Numbered from the stretch's first letter, positions 17,157 to 26,612 are shown. The stretch is DNA of 64,000 nt from Mogibacterium diversum (GCF_002998925.1 NZ_CP027228.1:496001-560000), one strand, 5' to 3'. Notes: generated by a model not told the origin, from the sequence alone. Program-made: numbers and translations.

Positions 17157-20114
17157 TTATGCACCAGGGATGGTAGGTCCAGAATTAGTATTTGATGATG
17201 ACTGGCTGGTGTCATCATCGGTATCATCATCCTCTTCATATTGCTTCTGCTGAGGAGTAGGTTTAGGTTGCACATATGTGGAACGACCTTTTTCTGTACC
17301 CTTAGTGTAGTATTCGCTTCCTACCTTTACGACATCGTTTGGCATTGATTTATACTTGCCATTCTTAGCATTAGGCACCTGATTCATAATTCTGCCCCAT
17401 AGTCTTGCAGCCATACCGGACATGGATGATAGCTTGATATTAACGTCTGTACCAATCCATAGTGAAGCAGCGTAATTAGGTGTAAATCCATCAAACCAAA
17501 TATCGTAATTACTGTTAGTAGTACCGGTCTTACCTCCGGCCTGAACACCACTTATAGATGCTGCTCCGGCAATACCATTTGATACTACAGTTCTAAGCAT
17601 ATCAGTCATGATGAAAGCGACTCCTTCATCCATGACCTTCTTTTTCTTAGACTTACTCTTTAGCAGAACCTTACCGTGCCTATCTGTAACTTTAGTGTAA
17701 GCTATAGAGGACTGACGCACACCACCGTTAGGGAAGGTAGCATAAGCCTGAGCCATCTCAAGAGGGATTACACCATTTGTAAGACCGCCAAGCGCAAGCG
17801 CCGCTGAGTTCATATCGCTAGTATCGCCTTTAGTAACAATTGTTGTTAATCCAAACTTCTTTAGCATATCTGCAGAATATTCATTTCCAACCTGGAGCTG
17901 AATCTTGACAGCTATAGTGTTGATAGATTGCTGCAATCCTTTACGCATGGTAACTGGACCAGTAAAGCTGTTGCTTGCATTTTTAGGCCATACTTTTCCG
18001 TTAAATGTCATCTGCTCATCGACAATGGTAGATGAGGCTGTTAAATAGCTACCGTAGCTCTTAACTCCTTGCTTATCATGCTTATAATCGACAAACGGCC
18101 ATGTTTCACCTTTCTCTGCATAGTCAAAACTCTTCTGGAGTGCTGCACCATATACAGAGAGTGGCTTTATTGATGAACCAGCCTGCCTTGGGTTAAGTGC
18201 ACGGTTATACAATCTGCTACCGGATTGACCACGACCACCGACCATCGCCTTTATCTTACCGCTTCCAACTTCTACTACAACCATTGCCGCTTGTGGCTGA
18301 ATAGTCTTTTCATTTAACGAGTATGCATCTGGTTTAATGATCAATGTGTTTCCAGACTTTACCATAGCCTTAGGGAAGTCCTTGAAATAACTCTTATCAA
18401 TAACCAGATTGTCGTCGCTATCTAGTTTCTTATACTTGCTTGGCACATTTATAAATCCACCTGAATATATGTAAAATGTACCGTTTTCCTGAACATATTG
18501 TTTTTTGAACTCAAGGCTATAATTTACTTTTCCACCAGCCTTTGTAGTGAATATATTTAGCCTTTTGTTACGTTTAATAGTAACTGAACCATCTTTATTA
18601 ATAGTTACTTCGTCACTCTTTAGCGTAAAGTCACCGTCAGAGTTAAAGCTATCGTTATAGTCATATAATAATATGGTTCCGTTTGCGCCTATCACATTGC
18701 CAGAAGAATCCTTGCGTATACTTACTAGGGAAGGGAAGTTAGATCCTGTTTCGAATTCCTTTGTTATTACACTTTGTGCTGTAGAATCCATAGTGGAGTG
18801 TATCTGTAGTCCTCCGGTATAGATCATTCTCTCAGCTTCTTCTGGTGAAATATTATATTTCTTCTGTAGGTCGTGAGATACTTCGTCAATTACATATTCA
18901 TTGAAATATGAATTTACACTCTTGTTACTTTTAACAGATGGGTTGATAAAGTTAATTAAGTCTTTATTATAAGCGGCTTTAAATTCTTTATCTGTTATAT
19001 AGCCTTGTTCATGCATCAGCTTAAGGGCGGTGTCACGACGATTTTTAGATGTGTCATTAGCTATATAAGTATCTGGGTCACGAAGGATTATGTTGGTATT
19101 TCCTTCGGTTACAGAGTCTTTACCCACAAGTTTAACTAGCGCATAAGTATCAGGCGCCTGAGGTAGGGCGGCAAGCGCTGCACACTCATCGAGAGTTAAA
19201 TCCTTAGGATCCTTAGAGAAGTAAGCATGCGATGCTGAATATACACCATAACTTCCAAAACCTAGGTAAATTGTATTAAGGTACGCTTCGATAATTTGCT
19301 TCTTTGATAAAGATCTTTCAATCTGACTAGCATAGTACATCTCGAGGATTTTACGCTTAATGCTTCGCTGACTCTTAATCTTTGGTAGGTATACATTACG
19401 TGCGAGCTGTTGCGTTATAGTACTTGTTCCACTTATATGACCAGAGCCTGTAAAAGACTGAACTACAGCTCCCGCCATTCTCGTCCAGTTGAACCCGTGG
19501 TGCTTCCAGAAAGTCTTGTCCTCTAGTGCTACAAAGGCATTGATCATATTCTTTGGCATATCTTTATAAGATATGAGCTGTCTATCCTGATTGTAGAAAA
19601 CAGTTGAAACCTTTTTATCTTGATCGTCATAGATTACCGAGCTTTGAGCTACCGAATCATAGATATTCTCGGGATCTATCTTAGGAGCAGTACTGATTAC
19701 AACGAATGTATATAGGATTGCAATCACAAACAAGATGGCAAATAAAATTATAAGATCCTTTGCAATTTTTCCTTTGCTTATAACTTTCGGTGTATTTTTT
19801 ACTTTTTTTCCATTGACAACTACCGATGCGCCTAGACTTTTGTTATAGTAGGGATTTTCTTTAAGAAACAGCCTATCTTTGAGAGGCTCACCATTTCCCT
19901 TAATTAATCGTGCAAGAAAAGAACCTCTATGGTTTTTAGAGCCTTTGGTTTTAGATTTATTTTTTTTGTTTCTTTTGCTGCCTTTATCAGACGATGCATC
20001 TCCGACATTAGCAGATGCCTGTGATGTATCATCGCTATCAAGCGCTTCGAACTTAGATAGAAATTCATCTATTTCACGTTCGTTATTAGAAATCTTGTCA
20101 TTATCAGACTTCAT
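17157..20114 (-). CDS. class A penicillin-binding protein (transglycosylase/transpeptidase)
   Basis: Protein of 985 residues that polymerises and cross-links peptidoglycan. An acidic then Lys/Asn-rich cytoplasmic tail (1-118) precedes one membrane anchor (about 119-141). The GT51 transglycosylase has ALEDKTF with catalytic Glu198 and GTSTITQQLARN. The transpeptidase has SxxK at Ser647-Lys650, SxN at Ser730-Asn732 and KTGT at 862-865. About 200 residues between the domains (430-610) exceed the usual linker and probably form an extra beta-rich domain. The C-terminus is a disordered Pro/Gln/Asp/Ser tail. GGAGG lies before the ATG. It resembles PonA/PBP1a. The convergence of two wall-related genes here (see next gene) may be meaningful. 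Confidence 0.95.
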   Translation of the reverse strand: MKSDNDKISNNEREIDEFLSKFEALDSDDTSQASANVGDASSDKGSKRNKKNKSKTKGSKNHRGSFLARLIKGNGEPLKDRLFLKENPYYNKSLGASVVVNGKKVKNTPKVISKGKIAKDLIILFAILFVIAILYTFVVISTAPKIDPENIYDSVAQSSVIYDDQDKKVSTVFYNQDRQLISYKDMPKNMINAFVALEDKTFWKHHGFNWTRMAGAVVQSFTGSGHISGTSTITQQLARNVYLPKIKSQRSIKRKILEMYYASQIERSLSKKQIIEAYLNTIYLGFGSYGVYSASHAYFSKDPKDLTLDECAALAALPQAPDTYALVKLVGKDSVTEGNTNIILRDPDTYIANDTSKNRRDTALKLMHEQGYITDKEFKAAYNKDLINFINPSVKSNKSVNSYFNEYVIDEVSHDLQKKYNISPEEAERMIYTGGLQIHSTMDSTAQSVITKEFETGSNFPSLVSIRKDSSGNVIGANGTILLYDYNDSFNSDGDFTLKSDEVTINKDGSVTIKRNKRLNIFTTKAGGKVNYSLEFKKQYVQENGTFYIYSGGFINVPSKYKKLDSDDNLVIDKSYFKDFPKAMVKSGNTLIIKPDAYSLNEKTIQPQAAMVVVEVGSGKIKAMVGGRGQSGSRLYNRALNPRQAGSSIKPLSVYGAALQKSFDYAEKGETWPFVDYKHDKQGVKSYGSYLTASSTIVDEQMTFNGKVWPKNASNSFTGPVTMRKGLQQSINTIAVKIQLQVGNEYSADMLKKFGLTTIVTKGDTSDMNSAALALGGLTNGVIPLEMAQAYATFPNGGVRQSSIAYTKVTDRHGKVLLKSKSKKKKVMDEGVAFIMTDMLRTVVSNGIAGAASISGVQAGGKTGTTNSNYDIWFDGFTPNYAASLWIGTDVNIKLSSMSGMAARLWGRIMNQVPNAKNGKYKSMPNDVVKVGSEYYTKGTEKGRSTYVQPKPTPQQKQYEEDDDTDDDTSQSSSNTNSGPTIPGA

Positions 20115-20177
20115 TAGAAACCCTCCAATTATAAATAATAAATATAAAGCAGATTATTACATTATATAATTCATATC

Positions 20178-20186
20178 ATTATATCA
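20178..20186 (-). promoter_or_regulatory. extended -10 promoter of the penicillin-binding-protein gene
   Basis: TGATATAAT on the minus strand, about 65 bases upstream of the start. No clear -35 is seen. Confidence 0.45.
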
Positions 20187-20240
20187 CATATATTCGTATG
20201 AAAAATATTAATAGAAGCTTAAATTAAATTATTATATAAA

Positions 20241-20286
20241 AACGCCTCTATTCTATCTGAAATTCATCAAATAGGGCAGAAGCGTT
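20241..20286 (-). terminator. Rho-independent terminator of the M20-like gene
   Basis: AACGCCTCT (20241-20249) pairs with AGAAGCGTT (20278-20286) with one mismatch, and an imperfect inner stem extends it. On the minus strand the stem runs into TTTTTATATAA. Confidence 0.7.
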
Positions 20287-20350
20287 AAAAATGTTTTTTT
20301 AAATAGAACTGCTTAAAATTACAGTCTATTACATGATAATAAAATGCATT

Positions 20351-21820
20351 TTAAAAATTTATTAACCCAGATTTTGTATAAGAATTTACATAGTTTAGTA
20401 TAGTATTCGTTACCTTTATACCTGCATCTTGATCATCGTCATTTAGGTTAATATGAGTAATATTAGCATCGGACTGAACACTCTTAAGCAGTGACATGGT
20501 TGTAAACTTTTGATCTCTATCAATTGGAATAGCGATTGTCTGTGCTGCTTTATCATTTACATTTGAGTAAATAGAACTGAGAGCACTAGAAAGTTTCTGG
20601 TCTTTATTTTCATATGCATCATATAGGTCATAGGTCTTAATTTCTAAACCAGATAGTGATGCTGCCGATGCATTATCCTTCATTATTTGGTCACGATATG
20701 CATTGGTAACACCTGTCGTATTCATTTTAAGATGCATAATATTACCTTCTACATATAGCTCTTCCATCGTATTTGTCGCATATACATCACCCTTTGAATA
20801 CTTATGAGGAATCTTATCATCGTCACCGAACCTATAATTGCTGTTTTTATCTATATAAAGATAAGTTGTTAAATACTCAATCGTGCTTTGGGATATTGCA
20901 GTGTCCGGTAACTTTGATTCATCTGTGATAACAGAATAGGTCATCTTAGCATCTGGGAAATACTTTTTGTTTGCCTTCATAAATTTCTCGACTTGGCCGT
21001 CAAAGTACTCCTTTGTATCATCTAGGTTGTATGAATCTACAAGAAGTGTAAACTCAAGCGAACTTGGATACATATTACCGTTATTTCCCACCTTCATATC
21101 AGCAATCTGGTATGATACAGATTTATTTTTATATTTAGATACTATGGAACTGAATACATCAAATACATCTGGTTGCTGTGAGATGTAGGAGCTAGGAACA
21201 TCGGTTTTGATGCCAGTAATCTTAATTTTGATACCGGTATTCTGTGTTCTCGCTTCTGTAGTATATGGGATAGATATATCACTCATACCACTTGCGAATG
21301 AATTATTTGATATATATAGTTTCTTTCCGCCACTTACATATATGACATTGGAATTTGCAGGTATATATGATTTGTTTATATTCTTTGCTCCGACATGATT
21401 ATTATTTTCGTTATTCATAAAGATTGCTATTACGCTGCCTCCATTTGTCTTGGATGTTGATACTTCGTGGAGAGTAGCAAGTGCATCAGCATCAATAGCA
21501 GCAGTCTTATAATTATAATCGGCGATAACAACAGTGGCAGGAGCCGTAACATCTGACGCTGTCTTGGTGATAATTATATTACCGTGTTCGTCGGTTATAA
21601 ATAAGACCTTATCTTTAGCAGTTTCGCTTTCGATAAATTTCTGCAGGTCAGAATTAGATTTAAAATCTTTTGATTTTGCTAAAAGCTGCTCGCGAAAACT
21701 CATGTAGTTTTCCTTATTAACAAGTCGAGTCTTCGTCATTTTATAATATGCAATAATGCCGACAAATGCTAAAACAATTACGAGCACAATAGCTGTGGTT
21801 TTTTTATTAGAATTACGCAT
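20351..21820 (-). CDS. membrane-anchored M20-peptidase-like protein, probably inactive
   Basis: Protein of 489 residues. One N-terminal membrane segment (about 9-26) anchors an extracytoplasmic domain. Its order resembles PepD/PepT-type M20 dipeptidases: DEHGNIII (77-84) matches the usual DExGN strand. The HxD metal motif is replaced by D101-Y-N103. The Glu-Glu motif is reduced to E138-N139, followed by HVGAKNI like the usual GxxGAKNL. IKITGIKTDVPSS (198-211) matches the lid-domain strand that normally reads GxxGGHSG. It therefore looks like a non-catalytic M20 relative, perhaps a binding protein. Genuine catalysis is unlikely but the alignment is by eye. Its gene follows the same direction as the penicillin-binding-protein gene but has its own terminator. 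Confidence 0.5.
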   Translation of the reverse strand: MRNSNKKTTAIVLVIVLAFVGIIAYYKMTKTRLVNKENYMSFREQLLAKSKDFKSNSDLQKFIESETAKDKVLFITDEHGNIIITKTASDVTAPATVVIADYNYKTAAIDADALATLHEVSTSKTNGGSVIAIFMNNENNNHVGAKNINKSYIPANSNVIYVSGGKKLYISNNSFASGMSDISIPYTTEARTQNTGIKIKITGIKTDVPSSYISQQPDVFDVFSSIVSKYKNKSVSYQIADMKVGNNGNMYPSSLEFTLLVDSYNLDDTKEYFDGQVEKFMKANKKYFPDAKMTYSVITDESKLPDTAISQSTIEYLTTYLYIDKNSNYRFGDDDKIPHKYSKGDVYATNTMEELYVEGNIMHLKMNTTGVTNAYRDQIMKDNASAASLSGLEIKTYDLYDAYENKDQKLSSALSSIYSNVNDKAAQTIAIPIDRDQKFTTMSLLKSVQSDANITHINLNDDDQDAGIKVTNTILNYVNSYTKSGLINF

Positions 21821-21957
21821 GGAAATCCTTTCAGTTTTTTATATCTTATATAGAGTTCATTATACAGAGTAAGTGTGAAGATTAGAACAAGAAAATCTAC
21901 TATTATGATACTTAATTAATTTCTAAATTAATCTTATAAGTGTAGATCAAATTAAAG

Positions 21958-21985
21958 TTGATTTCGGTAATAGTATTGTTATAAT
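21958..21985 (+). promoter_or_regulatory. upstream promoter P1 of rpmB
   Basis: TTGATT (21958-21963) with a 16-base spacer to TATAAT (21980-21985); the -10 is extended as TGTTATAAT. Confidence 0.55.
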
Positions 21986-22015
21986 TAAATGAATACAAAA
22001 ATGATAACAAAACCC

Positions 22016-22045
22016 TTGCACCTAGTGCAATTGTTGTGTTATAAT
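22016..22045 (+). promoter_or_regulatory. downstream promoter P2 of rpmB with a palindrome over the -35
   Basis: TTGCAC (22016-22021), 18-base spacer and TATAAT (22040-22045), again as TGTTATAAT. The -35 is part of a perfect inverted repeat TTGCAC-CTA-GTGCAA (22016-22030), which could be an operator. Confidence 0.65.
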
Positions 22046-22099
22046 TTTCATCGCGTTACTAGTGAATGCAACTATATTAACTACAAGGAGGTGCGGCAA

Positions 22100-22291
22100 A
22101 TGTCCAGAAAATGTGAAGTTTGCGGTAAGGGTCAGGCTTCGGGAAACGCTGTTTCTCATTCTAACAGACATTCGAAGAGAAAGTGGAATGCTAATATTCA
22201 GTCTGTAAGGATTAGCGAGAACGGTACGGTCAGAAAGGCAAACGTTTGCACGAGTTGCCTGAGATCTGGCAAAGTAGACCGTGCCATTTAG
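22100..22291 (+). CDS. rpmB: 50S ribosomal protein L28
   Basis: Protein of 63 residues of the large ribosomal subunit. The frame extends upstream to 21989, but AAGGAGG sits directly before the ATG at 22100 and L28 proteins begin MSRKC, so this start is used. Four cysteines (C5, C8, C50, C53) form a zinc ribbon, so this is the zinc-containing form. It is the first gene of a plus-strand run but is followed at once by a strong terminator, so it is likely monocistronic. Confidence 0.96.
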   Translation: MSRKCEVCGKGQASGNAVSHSNRHSKRKWNANIQSVRISENGTVRKANVCTSCLRSGKVDRAI

Positions 22292-22312
22292 TCTATATAC
22301 CCGATTTCTTGT

Positions 22313-22346
22313 CTTAAACGGCTAGCCGTTTAAGGCTTTTTTTTAT
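22313..22346 (+). terminator. Rho-independent terminator of rpmB
   Basis: CTTAAACGGC/GCCGTTTAAGG forms a nearly perfect hairpin without a spare loop base besides TA, followed by eight T residues. Confidence 0.92.
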
Positions 22347-22451
22347 TTTTGAATTAAAGCGATATATAATCGCTATTCATTAAATAATCGGATATAATCT
22401 TAAATATAGGTTCACGGAAGAAAGGGTAGTTAATGCGATGTGGAGGATGTC

Positions 22452-22850
22452 ATGCAGGTGCTTAATAAATCTCATTATGGAGCTATAAACATCACTAAAC
22501 AAGTTATGAATAAACTTGTCCTTGATGAATTACTTAAATATGAAGATATTGTATTCCCATGCAGCCAGACAGGAAAACCCTTAAAAAAAGGATTCTTTTC
22601 CGGTATAAATGAACTACTTTCTTCTATTGAGATTCACGAGGCAGCTAATGGGACTTACATAGTCTTCTATATTATAGTAAAGTTTGGTGAAAGTATTAAT
22701 GAGATTAGCAATGCTATTTTTGATAGTATAGAGCGTGACTTCGAAATGTTTTCTCTCGTCAAACCTGTAGAGATAAAGGCCTGCATTAAGGGTGTACAAG
22801 CTGAGCATCTTACGAGAAGAGATGTTGAAGTGATTAGGACGAATGAATAG
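22452..22850 (+). CDS. Asp23/Gls24 family envelope stress protein
   Basis: Protein of 132 residues. It begins with GAINITKQV, then a helical stretch and a strand-rich region VFYIIVKFGESINEISNAI ending in IKGVQ, the pattern of Asp23/Gls24 (YloU) proteins. These small proteins associate with the membrane and are linked to envelope stress. The GTG at 22440 is in frame, but GGAGG (22442-22446) fits the ATG at 22452, so that is the start. The usual partner fakA does not follow; recG starts three bases after the stop, implying coupling. Confidence 0.8.
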   Translation: MQVLNKSHYGAINITKQVMNKLVLDELLKYEDIVFPCSQTGKPLKKGFFSGINELLSSIEIHEAANGTYIVFYIIVKFGESINEISNAIFDSIERDFEMFSLVKPVEIKACIKGVQAEHLTRRDVEVIRTNE

Positions 22851-22853
22851 AGT

Positions 22854-24899
22854 ATGAGATTAAGCGATAGTATAACTACAATTAAGGGTGTGGGTGCTAA
22901 AAAGCAAATACTGCTCGAGGCTATGGGAATATCCACTATATACGACTTACTTGAGCATAAGCCATTTAGATATCAGAACAGACTGAGTAGGGAGCCTTTT
23001 ATGGATGTTCCTGAGGGTAAAGATGTTTTGATAGGTGGCATATTGATTAATAAAAGGCTTAGGTCTATAGGAAAAGGTCGAACAATGCTTGAATGTGCGC
23101 TACGAGATGAGAGCGGTATCTTTCACGCAATTTTTTTTAATATGCCGTTTCTTGAAAAGAATTTAAGATTGGGCACTGATTACACATTGTTTGGTAAGAT
23201 GAAGTGGAGAAATGGGGCAAAGACTATTGTCAATCCCGAAATGTATCCTACGGATAGTCCTCGTGACATTCGTGGCATAATTCCTGTCTATAGACGCACT
23301 GCAGGAATATCCTCTAATGAATTATCTAAACTGGTTCGAAGCATAGTGGACAAGCTAGATGAATCATGTGAGTGGCTGGGCGATGAGCTTATCGAGAAAA
23401 ATAATCTTGCTCCCGAAGACTATGCATATAGGAATATTCATTTTCCAGAAAGTGGAGCAGCCTACAATAGGGCAAAGTTTAGATTAATATATGATAAACT
23501 ACTGGCATTTCAATATTCCGTTCTGTATAACCGTCGAATTCTTGATGAAGAATGCGGAAACTCAAAGATTGCCCCAGTAGACATAGGCAAGTTCTTAGAG
23601 TCTCTTCCTTTTAGACTTACGTTAGGGCAGCAGAGTGCAATAGATGATATAGAACATGATTTAATGAACACAAGAGCCATGAACAGGCTCGTACAGGGCG
23701 ATGTTGGCTGCGGAAAAACTGTCGTCGCTGAAACAGCTATCTTTCATGCTGTTAGTGCGGGGTGGCAGGCTGCGTTTATGGCGCCAACTGAAATTTTAGC
23801 TAGACAGCACTTTGCTAAGCTTAGTGTGGATTTTGCAAAGTTCGGAATGAGAATAGCGCTTCTTATCAGTGGACTTAAATCAGCTGAGAGAAGAGAAATT
23901 CTTTCAGGTATTTCTAGCGGTGATATTGATATAATTGTAGGGACACATGCTCTCATTCAGTCTGATGTAGAGTTTGCAAAGCTTGGTCTAGTTATAACCG
24001 ATGAGCAGCATAGATTTGGTGTTAACCAGCGGAAGATTTTGTCAGAAAAGTCAGAAGCCGTTAATGTACTGGTAATGTCGGCAACTCCAATTCCCAGAAC
24101 GCTCGCGGCTACAGTCTTTGGTGATATGGATTTTTCTGTAATAAAGAGTAAACCATCGAATCGCAAGGATATAATAACAAGATATGCTACCGAAAAATCT
24201 CGAGAACGTGTGTATGCAAATGTTTATAATGAGGTAAGGAGCGGTAATAGAGCGTATATTGTAGCACCGTCAATCGAGGAAAATGAAGAAAGCGATTTAA
24301 TATCTGCGGAAGCGCTGTATGAAGAACTGAAAATAAAATTCAAGGGTTTAAAGGTAGGGCTTATTCATGGAAAACTTGAAAAATTAGAAAAAGAGCGAAT
24401 AATGAATGAATTTGCTGATGGATCTATCAATGTGCTCGTATCGACTGTTGTAATTGAAGTTGGTATAGATGTTCCTGAAGCAACTGTCATAGTAATTGAA
24501 AATGCAGAAAGATTCGGCTTAGCTCAGCTACATCAACTTAGGGGAAGAGTCGGAAGAAATGATTTGCAGTCGTTTTGCTATCTAATTTGTTATAGTGATT
24601 CTGAGAATGCAATAGCACGAATGAATGCCATGGTAGAGATTAGCGATGGATTTGAGATTAGCGAAGAAGATTATAGGCTGCGTGGTGCAGGTGATTTGAT
24701 GGGGACTATGCAGCACGGGTATTCTGGTAATAGTTTTTATGACTTATTTGGATATGATAAAATATTAAAACTTGCAACTTCTGACGCAGAACAGATCCTG
24801 TCTAAGGATCAAAGTGAGATTAAAGAGCTCGTAGACATAGAGCAGCTGCAGCTTCGAACAAACAATATCATGATGCAAGATAATAGTAATATAATATAG
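22854..24899 (+). CDS. recG: ATP-dependent DNA helicase RecG
   Basis: Protein of 681 residues that remodels stalled replication forks and branched DNA. An N-terminal wedge (OB-fold) domain is followed by helicase motifs I (GDVGCGKTVVAE), II (TDEQHRFG), III (SATPIPRT) and VI (QLRGRVGR). The length matches RecG from other Firmicutes. It starts with ATG three bases after the Asp23 gene stop without its own good ribosome site, so it is probably translationally coupled. rsmD follows 24 bases later with a good SD. Confidence 0.97.
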   Translation: MRLSDSITTIKGVGAKKQILLEAMGISTIYDLLEHKPFRYQNRLSREPFMDVPEGKDVLIGGILINKRLRSIGKGRTMLECALRDESGIFHAIFFNMPFLEKNLRLGTDYTLFGKMKWRNGAKTIVNPEMYPTDSPRDIRGIIPVYRRTAGISSNELSKLVRSIVDKLDESCEWLGDELIEKNNLAPEDYAYRNIHFPESGAAYNRAKFRLIYDKLLAFQYSVLYNRRILDEECGNSKIAPVDIGKFLESLPFRLTLGQQSAIDDIEHDLMNTRAMNRLVQGDVGCGKTVVAETAIFHAVSAGWQAAFMAPTEILARQHFAKLSVDFAKFGMRIALLISGLKSAERREILSGISSGDIDIIVGTHALIQSDVEFAKLGLVITDEQHRFGVNQRKILSEKSEAVNVLVMSATPIPRTLAATVFGDMDFSVIKSKPSNRKDIITRYATEKSRERVYANVYNEVRSGNRAYIVAPSIEENEESDLISAEALYEELKIKFKGLKVGLIHGKLEKLEKERIMNEFADGSINVLVSTVVIEVGIDVPEATVIVIENAERFGLAQLHQLRGRVGRNDLQSFCYLICYSDSENAIARMNAMVEISDGFEISEEDYRLRGAGDLMGTMQHGYSGNSFYDLFGYDKILKLATSDAEQILSKDQSEIKELVDIEQLQLRTNNIMMQDNSNII

Positions 24900-24923
24900 T
24901 AGGAAATAGCAAAGGAGATATCA

Positions 24924-25460
24924 ATGAGGATTAATTCCGGCAGGTTCAAATACAGAAAATTGGAGATTCCTGAGAGCGCTAGACCCACTACAGAGAAAGT
25001 TAGAGAAGCGGTCTTCAGCATGCTTATAGGTAGGGTAGAAGGAGCGACTGTGCTTGATTTGTTTGCAGGCTCGGGATCATTAGGACTCGAAGCTCTATCA
25101 AGATGGGCTGAGTTCTGCGTTTTTAACGAAGGTGATAGAAAAAACTATAAGATTCTAAAAAATAATATTACAAATTGTAAGGCTGAAGAAATTTCTTCAA
25201 TATATAATAATGATTTTAGAAAGGCTCTTACACTTGCAAATAGAGAGTTTGATATAATATTTGTAGACCCTCCTTACCGTGAAGGGTATTATGGTGAAGT
25301 CTTTGAACTCGTTGAGGAATATGGGCTTTTGGCAGATGGTGGAGTGATCGTAGCCGAGCATTTAAACGATAATGAATTATCTGACAATATACTTGGCTTC
25401 TCTAGAACTAAGCATAAAAGGTATGGAACTATAGGTGTAGACTTCTTTGAAAGAGCTTAA
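24924..25460 (+). CDS. rsmD: 16S rRNA (guanine966-N2)-methyltransferase
   Basis: Protein of 178 residues. It is a Rossmann-fold SAM-dependent methyltransferase with the SAM motif VLDLFAGSGSLGLEAL (about 43-58) and catalytic VDPPY (about 115-119), as in RsmD. It methylates G966 of 16S rRNA in assembling 30S subunits. A GGAGAT ribosome site precedes it. It stands before coaD, as in most Firmicutes and proteobacteria. Confidence 0.96.
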   Translation: MRINSGRFKYRKLEIPESARPTTEKVREAVFSMLIGRVEGATVLDLFAGSGSLGLEALSRWAEFCVFNEGDRKNYKILKNNITNCKAEEISSIYNNDFRKALTLANREFDIIFVDPPYREGYYGEVFELVEEYGLLADGGVIVAEHLNDNELSDNILGFSRTKHKRYGTIGVDFFERA

Positions 25461-25515
25461 AGCCTTGCAAATACAATATCTGTTTGTTAAAATACGTTGA
25501 GAGATGGTGATAAAT

Positions 25516-26004
25516 ATGAAGAGAACTGCAATTTATGCGGGTTCTTTTGATCCGATAACCAATGGTCATTTGGATATAATTGAACGCGCAGCTAATATGT
25601 TCGATAGTTTGACTGTCGGCATAGCCGTTAACAGTTCTAAGACTCCACTCTTTACTTTGGATGAACGCAAGAGGATAATTTCCAAGGTGACGGAACACAT
25701 ACCTAATATCGAAATCGATGTATTCGATGGACTGCTCGCAGAGTATGTTAACAAGCACGATTTCGAAGCGGTTGTTAGGGGGCTTAGAGCAACTACTGAT
25801 TTTGAATATGAAATTCAGATGGCGCAGATGAATGCTCGCTTATACACGGGTGGGACAGAGACTGTTTTCTTGATGACAGACCCTCGGTATTCGTTCATTA
25901 GTTCATCTCTCATCAAAGAAGTGGTATCTTATGGTGGCGATGTAGATGGGTTGCTACCAGACTATGCAAACGAAATGATTAAAACAAAAGTTGATAATCA
26001 ATAA
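25516..26004 (+). CDS. coaD: pantetheine-phosphate adenylyltransferase
   Basis: Protein of 162 residues that transfers AMP to 4'-phosphopantetheine in coenzyme A synthesis. It shows the nucleotidyltransferase motif GSFDPITNGHLD and YSFISSSLIKEV near the end. A frame-open ATG lies at 25504, but the family start MKRTAIYAGSFDP at 25516, preceded by GGTGATAAAT, is preferred. It follows rsmD by 55 bases. Confidence 0.96.
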   Translation: MKRTAIYAGSFDPITNGHLDIIERAANMFDSLTVGIAVNSSKTPLFTLDERKRIISKVTEHIPNIEIDVFDGLLAEYVNKHDFEAVVRGLRATTDFEYEIQMAQMNARLYTGGTETVFLMTDPRYSFISSSLIKEVVSYGGDVDGLLPDYANEMIKTKVDNQ

Positions 26005-26021
26005 ACTAGGAGGAAATCGTT

Positions 26022-26612
26022 ATGAGCGACGCATCAATTAGAGTTATGACACTACTTGACGATCTCGAGGAAATTCTGGCTAATGCATCTAAGGTTCCTT
26101 TTTCGGAGAAGGCAATTGTAGATAGCGATGAAATTAGGAGTATTGTTGATGATATCAGACTCAGTATGCCTAAGGACATTCAGCAGGCAAAGTGGGTTAA
26201 GGACGAGCAGGACAGAATTCTTAACGAAGCAAGAGGTGAGTACGATAAGGTAATCATCGCAGCAAAAAAGCAGGCTGAATATCTTGTTGAGAATGATATT
26301 ATCAAGAAGGAAGCTGAAAAGAGGGCAGATGCTCTTATCTCTGAGGCTGAAAATCATAGCAGATATATTAAGCTTCGTTCTTATGAGTATGTAGATAAGC
26401 TTCTTTTCGACATGCAGAATGATATTGCGAAGGTTGCTACAGAGTACATTCAGCCAATGAATGATTACTTCACTGACATGCTAGGCGAGATGAATGGAAG
26501 AGTAAATGGAAACCGTCAGGAAATGAAAGCGCTTGCTGAACGCATTCAGGGCGGAGCATCATATAGCGAAGGACAGCAGACAGCTCCCGAAGTAGAAGAA
26601 GAGGAGCAATAA
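26022..26612 (+). CDS. coiled-coil protein of unknown function, 'ATPase'/V-type H-subunit-like family
   Basis: Protein of 196 residues with almost continuous helix and heptad-like spacing from about 50 to 150. Composition is Lys/Glu/Ala-rich and there is no membrane segment. It is the conserved clostridial gene between coaD and tmcAL, often annotated only as ATPase or V-type ATPase subunit; I see no nucleotide-binding motif. Resemblance to DivIVA-like or peripheral-stalk proteins is superficial. A strong AGGAGG precedes the ATG. Acidic tail ends PEVEEEEQ. Function unknown. Confidence 0.75.
   Translation: MSDASIRVMTLLDDLEEILANASKVPFSEKAIVDSDEIRSIVDDIRLSMPKDIQQAKWVKDEQDRILNEARGEYDKVIIAAKKQAEYLVENDIIKKEAEKRADALISEAENHSRYIKLRSYEYVDKLLFDMQNDIAKVATEYIQPMNDYFTDMLGEMNGRVNGNRQEMKALAERIQGGASYSEGQQTAPEVEEEEQ

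Noticed and set aside
22433..22465. Ten-codon frame with a CxxCH pattern (MRCGGCHAGA) over the asp23 start
   Set aside because: Far too short for a haem protein, and it overlaps the real ribosome site by chance; unlike the two mini-cistrons it does not end at the gene start.
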